Both the position numbers and the translations under genes were made by a program. Shown piece by piece: positions 25,544 to 33,638 of a stretch of 39,701 bases of DNA (positions are counted from its first letter, which is position 1; every line of letters starts with the position of its first letter). The stretch is from positions 1 to 39,701 of the forward strand of contig CAKRIN010000025.1 of NCBI GenBank assembly GCA_934343805.1. The letters are read 5' to 3'. The notes beneath the pieces are model-generated. The model worked only from the letters and a program-made list of their open reading frames with translations. It was not told the origin of the DNA and did not search any database. The DNA is from an uncultured Lachnospira sp. (GTDB lineage Bacteria > Bacillota > Clostridia > Lachnospirales > Lachnospiraceae).

Positions 25544-26386
25544 ATGTACGAATTTACACCAGATTGTATGATTCACATTGATAGTATTGATGATGAACAT
25601 AGAAAACTGTTCCAGATGCTTAATGAAGCATTTGCACTGGTAAAAGAAACAGATAATGCTTCGGCTATTGCAAAGAATCTTCTGGCTAATCTTAAGGATT
25701 ATGCTGTTACACATTTTGCACATGAAGAGGAATACATGAAGAGTATTCATGACCCTGAACTGCCAATACAGCAAAGAGAACACAAAGCATTTGCTGATAA
25801 GATTAATTCGTTCACGATAGATGAGACAGCACCAGAGGCAGCAAGAAATTCACTTAATGAGCTTCTTCTTTATCTTACCAGATGGCTTTACAGCCACATC
25901 TTAAGCAGTGATATGATGATTGGCAAGATGGCACCAGAGACAAATGTTGATGATGCATTTGCATTTACAGATAAATACATAACAGGAATTGAGCTTGTCG
26001 ACGAGGAGCATAAGCATCTTTTTGATATAATTAGGGACACTAATGATGTTATACATGCAGAACTTCTTCATGATAAATATGATGAAATTATGAGACTTCT
26101 GGCAGAACTTAAAGATTATACAGAGTCACATTTCAGTGATGAGGAAGAACTGATGAAGAAAATAGGATATCCTGAACTTGAAGCACAGCAAAGAGCTCAT
26201 GCAGCATTTGTTGAGAAGCTTGTTAATATTGATTTCAGGGAGCTTGAGGCAATGGACGATAATCAGGAGGAATATCTTATGGATCTCATCGGATTCCTGC
26301 TAGGCTGGCTGTCTAACCACATTCTTGCATCTGATAAGAAGATTGGTAAATATATAAAAGAACATAATATTGTACTTGAAAAGTAA
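25544..26386 (+). CDS. tandem bacteriohemerythrin (two domains)
   Basis: The 280-residue protein is two hemerythrin domains in a row (about residues 1-130 and 140-280). Each shows diiron ligands in order: DDEH/DEEH, HFAHEEEYM/HFSDEEELM, QQREHKAF/QQRAHAAF, and SHILSSD/NHILASD. Such proteins bind O2 or sense oxygen and iron through a non-haem diiron site. Two fused domains in one cytoplasmic protein are less common than single ones. GAGGAG lies 9 bases upstream. A TGATATAAT (25496-25504) is a likely extended -10. Confidence 0.9.
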   Translation: MYEFTPDCMIHIDSIDDEHRKLFQMLNEAFALVKETDNASAIAKNLLANLKDYAVTHFAHEEEYMKSIHDPELPIQQREHKAFADKINSFTIDETAPEAARNSLNELLLYLTRWLYSHILSSDMMIGKMAPETNVDDAFAFTDKYITGIELVDEEHKHLFDIIRDTNDVIHAELLHDKYDEIMRLLAELKDYTESHFSDEEELMKKIGYPELEAQQRAHAAFVEKLVNIDFRELEAMDDNQEEYLMDLIGFLLGWLSNHILASDKKIGKYIKEHNIVLEK

Positions 26387-26404
26387 TATTCTTTATGATA
26401 TTAT
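26376..26404 (+). promoter_or_regulatory. promoter for the T-box/aspS transcript
   Basis: TTGAAA, 17 bases, TATTAT with a TGA extension. The -35 overlaps the last codons of the hemerythrin gene. Confidence 0.6.
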
Positions 26405-26410
26405 CCGTAT

Positions 26411-26677
26411 GTATGAATATCTTAAAGACTATGAAAGAGACTTCTTTTCATGGAACCTGACAGGAAAGTGATGCCACCGACTGAAAGCATACACAGGGAA
26501 TTGATAAGAGGAACGCTCTGGAGTTGAATGGTTGAGCAGCTACAGGCTGGGTAGGTCATTCCGTTACACGCGTTAAGTGCAATGAGATGAGAAGTTTAGA
26601 ACTTTTCAATGCGGGTGGTACCGCGGATAACACAGTTTATTCGCCCCGGGATGTATATTACATCCTGGGGCTTTTTT
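26411..26677 (+). promoter_or_regulatory. T-box riboswitch leader of aspS
   Basis: The T-box sequence GCGGGTGGTACCGCGG at 26611-26626 is the antiterminator bulge that binds uncharged tRNA. Upstream are Stem I-like features (CTGAAAGC loop, GAACGCTCTGGAG). A strong terminator (GCCCCGGGATGTA/TACATCCTGGGGC, 26643-26671, then six T's) follows. Uncharged tRNA would favour readthrough into aspS. The downstream gene predicts an Asp specifier; GAT and GAC triplets are present, but I cannot assign the specifier loop with confidence. Confidence 0.95.
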
Positions 26678-26892
26678 GCGCGAGTAGCGATGAGAATATA
26701 TGGACATCTGAAACAGCCTTGCTTGCAAGAGCAGATGCAGATGGAGATATATTCGAGGAGCACCGCGACAACGCCGGAACGAAGTTCAGGCGTATGAGCT
26801 ACGAGCAGAGTAGCATTGCAGGATGTTAGGTATTATTATTTTATTTGACAGGACATAACATTTTGCCTGTCCAGAAAAGAAAGGAGATTGCA
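26678..26892 (+). other. GC-richer structured segment between T-box and aspS
   Basis: These 215 bases separate the terminator from the start codon. A 17-base inverted pair at 26694-26710 and 26738-26754 (14 of 17 paired) encloses a smaller CTTGC/GCAAG hairpin. Another small hairpin ACGCC/GGCGT lies about 40 bases downstream. I see no gene. The last 50 bases are AT-rich and end in AAAGGAG. Confidence 0.45.
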
Positions 26893-28638
26893 ATGGCAAA
26901 CATGTACAGAGATGTTAACTTAAGTGAAGTTAATGAAAGTTACATCGGCAAGGAATTAAAGGTTGCAGGATGGGTTGAGAATATCCGTGACCACGGAGGA
27001 GTTTCATTTATTGATTTAAGAGATATGTATGGAGTACTTCAGGTAGTACTTCGTGATACAACATTACTTGATGGTATTCACAAGGAAGAGTGTATCGCTA
27101 TCGAAGGTGTTATGGATCAGAGAGACGAGGAGACTTACAATCCTAAGATTCCTTCAGGAACAATCGAGCTTGAAGCTAAGAAGATTACAATACTTGGACA
27201 GGTATACCAGCAGCTTCCATTTGAAGTACAGACTTCTAAGGAAGTAAGAGAGGATGTACGTCTTAAGTACAGATATCTTGATTTAAGAAACCAGAAGGTT
27301 AAGGATAACATGATATTCAGATCAAAGGTTATCGCATTCCTTCGTCAGAAGATGACAGATATGGGATTCCTTGAAATCCAGACACCAATCCTTTGTGCAT
27401 CATCACCAGAGGGCGCAAGAGATTATATCGTACCTTCAAGAAAATATAAGGGCAAATTCTATGCTCTTCCACAGGCACCACAGCAGTATAAGCAGTTACT
27501 TATGGTTTCTGGTTTTGATAAATATTTCCAGATAGCACCTTGCTTCAGAGATGAGGATGCAAGAGCTGACCGTTCACCAGGAGAATTCTATCAGTTAGAT
27601 TTCGAGATGAGCTTTGCTACACAGGAAGATGTATTCAGAATTGGTGAAGAGGTTCTTACAGAAACATTTGCAAAATTCGCACCAGAAGGATACGAAGTTA
27701 CACAGGCCCCTTATCCAATCATCAGCTACAAGCAGGCAATGCTTGAGTTTGGTTCAGATAAGCCGGACCTCCGTAACCCGCTTAGAATAATTGACCTTTC
27801 AGAGTTCTTCAACAAATGTACATTTAAGCCTTTCCAGAATAAGACAGTAAGAGCAATCAATGTACACGCAAAGCTTTCAAAGGGACAGCATGAGAAGTTA
27901 CTTAAGTTCGCTACAGGAATCGGAATGGGCGGACTTGGATACCTTGAGGTTCTTGAAGACGGAAGCTACAAGGGACCAATTGATAAATTTATTCCAGAAG
28001 AACTCAAGGGAGAAATCAAAGACCTTGCAGGACTTCAGCCAGGAGATACAATCTTCTTCATCGCTGATAAGGAAGACAGAGCTGCGTACTTCGCAGGACA
28101 AATCAGAAACGAACTTGGTGAGAGACTTGACCTCATTGAGAAAAATGCATACAGATTCTGTTATGTTAATGACTTCCCAATGTTTGAAAGAGATCCAGAA
28201 ACTAAGAAGATTGGATTTACACATAATCCATTCTCAATGCCACAGGGTGGACTTGATGCACTTAATACAAAAGATCCTCTTGATATTCTTGCATACCAGT
28301 ATGATATCGTCTGCAACGGTGTAGAGTTATCATCAGGTGCAGTCCGTAACCATGACATGCAGATAATGGTTAAGGCATTCGAGATTGCTGGATATGATGA
28401 AGAAGTATTAAAGGCAAAATTCGGAGCATTATACAACGCATTCCAGTTTGGTGCACCACCACACGCAGGTATGGCACCAGGCGTTGATCGTATGATTATG
28501 CTCCTTAGAAATGAAGAGAATATCCGTGAGATAATTCCATTCCCAATGAGCGGAACAGCACAGGATTTAATGTGCGGAGCACCAAATGAGGTAACAGAGC
28601 AGCAGCTAAGGGAAGTTCATATTAAGGTTAGGGATTAG
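26893..28638 (+). CDS. aspS: aspartyl-tRNA synthetase
   Basis: This class II synthetase of 581 residues charges tRNA-Asp. It has the bacterial-type layout: an anticodon-binding OB domain (1-105), catalytic core with FLEIQTPIL (motif 1), FRDEDARADRSPGEFYQLD (motif 2), an insertion domain, and GAPPHAGMAPGVDRMIMLL (motif 3). The OB domain has His in IRDHGG, where discriminating enzymes often have Leu. This is seen in enzymes that also charge tRNA-Asn, but a second marker position (RDEETYNP) is neither of the usual residues. I chose the ATG at 26893, with AAAGGAG upstream. GatCAB is nearby. Confidence 0.97.
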   Translation: MANMYRDVNLSEVNESYIGKELKVAGWVENIRDHGGVSFIDLRDMYGVLQVVLRDTTLLDGIHKEECIAIEGVMDQRDEETYNPKIPSGTIELEAKKITILGQVYQQLPFEVQTSKEVREDVRLKYRYLDLRNQKVKDNMIFRSKVIAFLRQKMTDMGFLEIQTPILCASSPEGARDYIVPSRKYKGKFYALPQAPQQYKQLLMVSGFDKYFQIAPCFRDEDARADRSPGEFYQLDFEMSFATQEDVFRIGEEVLTETFAKFAPEGYEVTQAPYPIISYKQAMLEFGSDKPDLRNPLRIIDLSEFFNKCTFKPFQNKTVRAINVHAKLSKGQHEKLLKFATGIGMGGLGYLEVLEDGSYKGPIDKFIPEELKGEIKDLAGLQPGDTIFFIADKEDRAAYFAGQIRNELGERLDLIEKNAYRFCYVNDFPMFERDPETKKIGFTHNPFSMPQGGLDALNTKDPLDILAYQYDIVCNGVELSSGAVRNHDMQIMVKAFEIAGYDEEVLKAKFGALYNAFQFGAPPHAGMAPGVDRMIMLLRNEENIREIIPFPMSGTAQDLMCGAPNEVTEQQLREVHIKVRD

Positions 28639-28651
28639 TGGACATACGGAC

Positions 28652-28819
28652 GGCTGCGAGGTTTATAAGTTCACCGCAAGGCACGCTCTCGCTGCTTGTC
28701 GCTCGCAGCGGACACTAGGTTCGCTGGGATTTGTTGGCACTTTGTGCCAACTGTCCCAGCTTACCAAGTGCCGGCGGCTCCAAAGCACCTTGCTTGCGAA
28801 CTTATAAAACCTCGCTGCC
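28652..28819 (-). repeat. nested-hairpin element, copy 1 (candidate structured RNA)
   Basis: Plus-strand coordinates of paired arms: 28652-28672 with 28798-28819; 28676-28681 with 28788-28793; 28690-28695 with 28705-28710; 28713-28720 with 28763-28770; 28723-28729 with 28754-28760; 28734-28740 with 28744-28750. Two blocks match copy 2 (30173-30354): 28766-28785, identical, and 28677-28711, with 3 differences in 35. Copy 1 lies in reverse orientation, 13 bases after the aspS stop. Confidence 0.75.
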
Positions 28820-28881
28820 TGCCCGTTGACCACAACCTTAGTTTAACATGAGAATCTATATGAAAATAGGAGACAGAAAAC

Positions 28882-30081
28882 ATGATATGTAAATGTAAAA
28901 GGCTAATCGCTATAGGTACAGGAATTATGATGATAATGGCAACTGTATTGACAGGCTGTGGGGGAAAGAAAAATCAGACTGTTGATGGACAGAACGGCAA
29001 TGATAAGACTAATCAAGGACAGGAAAAGATAAAATCTTATGAGACTCGTTTTTTTACCAAAGGAACAAACACAGATGCTTTGGGAATATTGATTTGTGAT
29101 CCAACATATGGTAATAAGTCAAGTGTAAATGCTGTTATGAAAGTTACTTATCCGAATATAGCAAAAGATTTAATAACGTCAGGACAGGATCAGCTGACTT
29201 TATCAAACGACTTAATAACATTTAAAGATGCCTCTTCAAAAAACCCAAGCATTTCTTTAAAAGAAGGTGTATCGTTTGTACATGCGTCATTAGATACGAA
29301 TTTGAAATCTAATTTTGAAAATGGATATACAGTCATTGAAAAAGAGGAAGATTGTGCAGGATGGGTATTATACACTACTACATCAGGATATTATTGTATT
29401 TCATACTTTGTCCCTGACAAATATAATGATAATCGTCTGTATGAGTTTCAAACTTATCTGGGGAATAAGATTATAGAGGGAGCGGGTGACACATTAAAGT
29501 CAAGTGATCCACAATCATTAGAGGTGTGTAAAAAGATTTATGACTGGTGTAAAGAGCATGTGACTTTTGGCATTGAGCAGACAGGAGATACATTTAATGA
29601 TTTTGCAAATACTTCAGTATCGCATAAATTTGAAGACGCATTTGGAAATGATTTGGGTGATGATTATGTAATGGCGTCAGATGCTAGAGTAAAATCAATA
29701 GAAGAAAATTATAGCCTTAATTTTCCCATAGTCTCACAGGCTACTGCTTATGATTTTTACACATACAAAGAAATTAAAGAAGATTTGAATGAATTACATG
29801 ATTTGGATACCGAAAACTATGGTCTATATATTTTACCTGCATTCAGCGTAACATCATTAAATGGTACAAAAGAGTGTGACTTTAAACTTAATGGGGAAAC
29901 ATATGAACTGATAAAATACACAGATGAAGATAAATATGCAGCTGTAAGGCAGCTTGCAGATAATTCATATATTATTCTCTATTATGGTTTAATACGTACT
30001 AAAGGTTCCAACAGTTTATCAGGTGTTTTAGATAAAGATGATGTTATCACTGGCATAAAGATGGTATTTGGTAGTAATTAG
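28882..30081 (+). CDS. secreted lipoprotein of unknown function
   Basis: The 399-residue protein has a signal sequence with a clear lipobox, LTGC (Cys about residue 26), followed by a Gly/Lys/Asn/Gln-rich linker, so it should be lipid-anchored outside the membrane. The remainder is a soluble, acidic and Tyr-rich domain. I recognise no family. AGGAG is about 10 bases before the ATG. It lies between the two nested-hairpin elements, which may mean it was acquired or moved separately from aspS and gatCAB. Confidence 0.8.
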   Translation: MICKCKRLIAIGTGIMMIMATVLTGCGGKKNQTVDGQNGNDKTNQGQEKIKSYETRFFTKGTNTDALGILICDPTYGNKSSVNAVMKVTYPNIAKDLITSGQDQLTLSNDLITFKDASSKNPSISLKEGVSFVHASLDTNLKSNFENGYTVIEKEEDCAGWVLYTTTSGYYCISYFVPDKYNDNRLYEFQTYLGNKIIEGAGDTLKSSDPQSLEVCKKIYDWCKEHVTFGIEQTGDTFNDFANTSVSHKFEDAFGNDLGDDYVMASDARVKSIEENYSLNFPIVSQATAYDFYTYKEIKEDLNELHDLDTENYGLYILPAFSVTSLNGTKECDFKLNGETYELIKYTDEDKYAAVRQLADNSYIILYYGLIRTKGSNSLSGVLDKDDVITGIKMVFGSN

Positions 30082-30172
30082 GTATAGAAGCATAGAAGAC
30101 GATTACCACAACACTTCGCCCAACGGCGACGAGCGCAGCGATGTCGCGTCTCGTTCCGGGGTAGAGGTGTGA

Positions 30173-30354
30173 GCCTGGAGAAATTGGATAAAGCGTGAAC
30201 AAGACACTTTGGAGCCGCCGGCACTTAGCAAAATCGGCTGGCAGAGTCTGAAAAGCTGGCTTTTCAGACGGAGGTGGCCGATTTCGCTTAGTACCGCTGC
30301 GAGCGACAAGTAGCGAAAGCGTGTCTTGTGATGATTTATCCAATTTCTCCAGGC
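30173..30354 (+). repeat. nested-hairpin element, copy 2 (candidate structured RNA)
   Basis: A perfect 20-base outer stem (30173-30192 with 30335-30354) encloses perfect pairs 30200-30207 with 30321-30328, 30231-30238 with 30277-30284 and 30246-30256 with 30259-30269. A hairpin 30295-30300/30310-30315 has one G-U pair. Block CTTTGGAGCCGCCGGCACTT (30207-30226) and block 30294-30328 are shared with copy 1. It ends 31 bases before gatC. The preceding 90 bases (30082-30172) are GC-rich with short hairpins only. Confidence 0.75.
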
Positions 30355-30385
30355 GTATATAACGACAACGAAAGGAGACGCACAC

Positions 30386-30682
30386 ATGGCTAATGTAATT
30401 AGTGATGAGACAATTGAGTATGTTGGTATTCTTGCCAAGCTTGAACTCTCTGATGAAGAGAAGGAAGCTGCCAAGAAGGATATGGCGAGCATGCTTGATT
30501 ATATTGACAAGCTCGGAGAGCTTGATACTACAGGGGTAGAACCTATGTCACATGTGTTCCCTGTTAATAATGTAATGAGAGAAGATGTTGTTACTAATGG
30601 TGACGGAAGCGAGGCAACTCTTGCTAATGCACCTGAATGTAATGAGTCAGGATTTATTGTACCTAAAACTGTTGAATCATAG
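30386..30682 (+). CDS. gatC: Asp/Glu-tRNA amidotransferase subunit C
   Basis: GatC is the small subunit that clamps GatA and GatB. The 98-residue product has the family pattern: [14 protein letters not shown] at the start, [19 protein letters not shown] in the middle, and the LREDVV-like stretch here as VMREDVV. AAAGGAGA lies 9 bases upstream. It is first in gatCAB, 11 bases before gatA. Confidence 0.95.
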   Translation: MANVISDETIEYVGILAKLELSDEEKEAAKKDMASMLDYIDKLGELDTTGVEPMSHVFPVNNVMREDVVTNGDGSEATLANAPECNESGFIVPKTVES

Positions 30683-30693
30683 AAAGGACGCAT

Positions 30694-32139
30694 ATGAGTT
30701 TATTAGATTATACAGCTGTTGAACTGGCTGCTAAGATTAAAGCGGGTGAGACAACAGCAACAGAGGCTATGGAAGCTGTCATTGCACAGATTGAAAAGTC
30801 TGAAGATGAGCTTAACTGCTATGTCACATTTGACAAGGAAAAAGCTCTTGCAGCAGCTAAGAAAGCAGATGAGGATATTAAGGCAGGTAAGCTTACAGGA
30901 CCTTTAGCCGGAGTACCATTTGCAATCAAAGATAATATGTGTACAGAGGGCATGCTTACTACATGCTCATCAAAGATACTTGGTAATTTTGTTCCAACTT
31001 ATACAGCAGACGCTGTAGAAAGACTCCAGAATGCCGGAGCTGTAATTATCGGAAAGACTAACATGGATGAATTCGCGATGGGTTCTACAACAGAGACAAG
31101 CGCATTTGGCGCAACTAAGAATCCCCGCAATCCTGAGCATGTACCTGGTGGTTCATCAGGTGGTTCTGCAGCAGCAGTTGCAGCTAATGAGTGTTTTGCA
31201 GCACTTGGTTCTGATACAGGCGGATCAATAAGACAGCCGGCTTCATACTGTGGTGTTGTAGGCTTAAAGCCAACTTACGGAACAGTTTCGCGTTATGGAC
31301 TTATTGCGTATGGTTCATCATTAGACCAGATAGGACCTTTATGTAAGGATGTAACTGACTGTGCAACTATCATGGAAGCTATTGCAGGCAAGGACGATAA
31401 GGATTCAACATCTATCGGAAGGGATGATTATTCATTTACAAATGCATTAGTTGATGATGTTAAGGGAATGAGAATTGGTATTCCAAGAGATTATTTTGGA
31501 GAAGGTCTTGACCCTGAGGTTAAGGAAGCTGTTCTTAATGCTGCCAAAGTTCTTGAGAGCAAGGGGGCAATCGTTGAAGAGTTTGATTTAAGCCTTGTTG
31601 AGTACGCAATTCCTACTTACTATACAATCGCAGCAGCAGAGGCAAGCTCTAACCTTGAGAGATTTGATGGTGTTAAATATGGCTACAGAACTAAAGAATA
31701 CGAAGGACTCCACAACATGTACAAAAAGACACGTTCAGAGGGCTTTGGTCCAGAGGTTAAGAGAAGAATTATGCTTGGTTCTTTCGTATTAAGTTCAGGA
31801 TATTATGATGCTTATTATCTTAAGGCATTAAGAGTTAAGGCTCTTATTAAGAAAGCATTTGATGAAGCATTTGCAAAATACGATGTAATTCTTGGACCTG
31901 TTGCACCTACAACAGCACCAAAGCTTGGCTCATCACTTTCTGACCCTATTAAGATGTATCTTGGAGATATCTATACTATCTCTGTAAATCTTGCCGGACT
32001 TCCAGGACTTTCAGTTCCATGCGGTAAGGACAAGAACGGTCTTCCAATCGGCTTACAGCTTATTGGCGACTGCTTTAAAGAGAATAATATTATCCGTGCA
32101 GGCTATGCTTATGAGCAGGCACGAGGAAGATTTGAATAG
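30694..32139 (+). CDS. gatA: Asp/Glu-tRNA amidotransferase subunit A
   Basis: GatA is the amidase that releases ammonia from glutamine. The 481-residue protein carries the amidase signature with the Lys-Ser-Ser triad: Lys in FAIKDNM, and the Ser pair in PGGSSGGSAAAVAA and SDTGGSIRQPASYCG. Length and motifs are normal. GAAAGGA precedes the ATG. It works with GatB to convert misacylated Glu-tRNA-Gln or Asp-tRNA-Asn to the correct amide form. Confidence 0.97.
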   Translation: MSLLDYTAVELAAKIKAGETTATEAMEAVIAQIEKSEDELNCYVTFDKEKALAAAKKADEDIKAGKLTGPLAGVPFAIKDNMCTEGMLTTCSSKILGNFVPTYTADAVERLQNAGAVIIGKTNMDEFAMGSTTETSAFGATKNPRNPEHVPGGSSGGSAAAVAANECFAALGSDTGGSIRQPASYCGVVGLKPTYGTVSRYGLIAYGSSLDQIGPLCKDVTDCATIMEAIAGKDDKDSTSIGRDDYSFTNALVDDVKGMRIGIPRDYFGEGLDPEVKEAVLNAAKVLESKGAIVEEFDLSLVEYAIPTYYTIAAAEASSNLERFDGVKYGYRTKEYEGLHNMYKKTRSEGFGPEVKRRIMLGSFVLSSGYYDAYYLKALRVKALIKKAFDEAFAKYDVILGPVAPTTAPKLGSSLSDPIKMYLGDIYTISVNLAGLPGLSVPCGKDKNGLPIGLQLIGDCFKENNIIRAGYAYEQARGRFE

Positions 32140-32154
32140 GAGGGAGGCATAAGT

Positions 32155-33606
32155 ATGAAAGATTATGAAGTTGTAATCGGACTTGAAGTCCATGTTGAAT
32201 TAGCTACTAAGACAAAGATTTTCTGCGGATGCTCAACTGAGTTCGGCGGAGCACCTAATTCACATACTTGTCCTGTGTGTACAGGTATGCCGGGTTCTCT
32301 TCCTGTTCTTAATAAAAAGGTTGTTGAGTATGCAGCAGCAGTAGGACTTGCAACTAACTGTACAATTACACAGGACTGCAAGTTTGACAGAAAGAATTAT
32401 TTCTATCCTGATAATCCACAGAATTATCAGATTTCACAGCTTTATCTTCCAATCTGTCGTAATGGTCATGTTGATGTTACATTATCAGATGGAACTGAGA
32501 AGACAATAAGAATTCATGAGATTCACATGGAAGAAGATGCAGGAAAGCTTGTTCATGATGAGTGGGAAGGCGTGTCATATGTAGATTATAATCGTTCAGG
32601 TGTGCCTCTTATCGAAATCGTTTCTGAACCAGACATGCGTTCAGCAGAAGAAGTTATTGCTTATCTTACTAAGTTAAGAACAACAATCCAGTATCTTGGG
32701 GCTTCTGACTGCAAGCTTCAGGAAGGTTCCATGAGAGCTGATGTCAACCTCTCTGTACGAGAGCGTGGTTCAAGCGAGTTCGGAACAAGAACAGAAACTA
32801 AGAACCTCAATTCATTTGCAGCGATTGAAAGAGCAATTAAGGCCGAGACAGCTAGACAGATTGACTTAATCGAAGCAGGCGAGAAGGTTGTGCAGGAAAC
32901 AAGAAGATGGAATGATGACAAGGAATATTCATATGCTATGCGTTCAAAGGAAGATGCGCAGGATTACAGATATTTCCCAGATCCAGACCTTGTTCCAATT
33001 CACATCAGTGATGAGTATTTAGCAGAACTTAAGGCAAAACAGCCAGAGTTCAAGGACGAGAAGAAGGTACGTTATATTGAAGAATTCGGACTTCCTGAAT
33101 ATGATGCAGAGATTCTTACAGATTCTAAGAAGTTCACAGAAATCTTTGAGGAAGCTACAGCCATCTGCAATCAGCCAAAGAAGGTTTCTAACTGGATTAT
33201 GGGCGAGACAATGCGACTCATGAAGGAAGAATCAGCTAAGACTGGAAGAGAATTCAGAGCCGAGGAATTAACATTTTCACCTGAAAGCCTTGCCAAGATT
33301 ATTACTCTTGTTGAGAAGAAGGAAATCAACAATGCAGCAGCTAAAGAAATATTTGAACATGTATTTGCAGAAAATGTTGATGTTGACGCATATGTTGAGG
33401 AACACGGATTAAAGCAGGTTAATGATGAAGGCGCGCTCAGAGCAACAGTCGAGAAGGTTATTGCTGATAATCCACAGTCAGTTGCTGATTATAAGGGCGG
33501 TAAGAAGCAGGCAATCGGTTATCTTGTAGGCCAGACTATGAAGGCAATGCAGGGAAAAGCTAATCCGGGAATGGTTAATGCTCTTTTACAGGAGCTTTTA
33601 AAGTAA
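32155..33606 (+). CDS. gatB: Asp/Glu-tRNA amidotransferase subunit B
   Basis: GatB binds the misacylated tRNA and activates it with ATP. The 483-residue protein begins YEVVIGLEVHVELAT, has a Cys cluster (CGCS...CPVC) for zinc, the catalytic-core segments FDRKNYFYPDNP and EGSMRADVN, and a C-terminal helical tail domain ending NPGMVNALLQELLK. GGAGGGAG precedes the start, 15 bases after gatA. With AspRS upstream, Asn-tRNA synthesis is one likely use. Confidence 0.97.
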   Translation: MKDYEVVIGLEVHVELATKTKIFCGCSTEFGGAPNSHTCPVCTGMPGSLPVLNKKVVEYAAAVGLATNCTITQDCKFDRKNYFYPDNPQNYQISQLYLPICRNGHVDVTLSDGTEKTIRIHEIHMEEDAGKLVHDEWEGVSYVDYNRSGVPLIEIVSEPDMRSAEEVIAYLTKLRTTIQYLGASDCKLQEGSMRADVNLSVRERGSSEFGTRTETKNLNSFAAIERAIKAETARQIDLIEAGEKVVQETRRWNDDKEYSYAMRSKEDAQDYRYFPDPDLVPIHISDEYLAELKAKQPEFKDEKKVRYIEEFGLPEYDAEILTDSKKFTEIFEEATAICNQPKKVSNWIMGETMRLMKEESAKTGREFRAEELTFSPESLAKIITLVEKKEINNAAAKEIFEHVFAENVDVDAYVEEHGLKQVNDEGALRATVEKVIADNPQSVADYKGGKKQAIGYLVGQTMKAMQGKANPGMVNALLQELLK

Positions 33607-33638
33607 CACATGAACTTAAAACCAGAAGGAGATGTGGA

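Noticed and set aside
26587..26829. 80-codon open frame over the T-box
   Set aside because: It begins inside the T-box antiterminator and crosses the terminator hairpin; no ribosome site precedes it.
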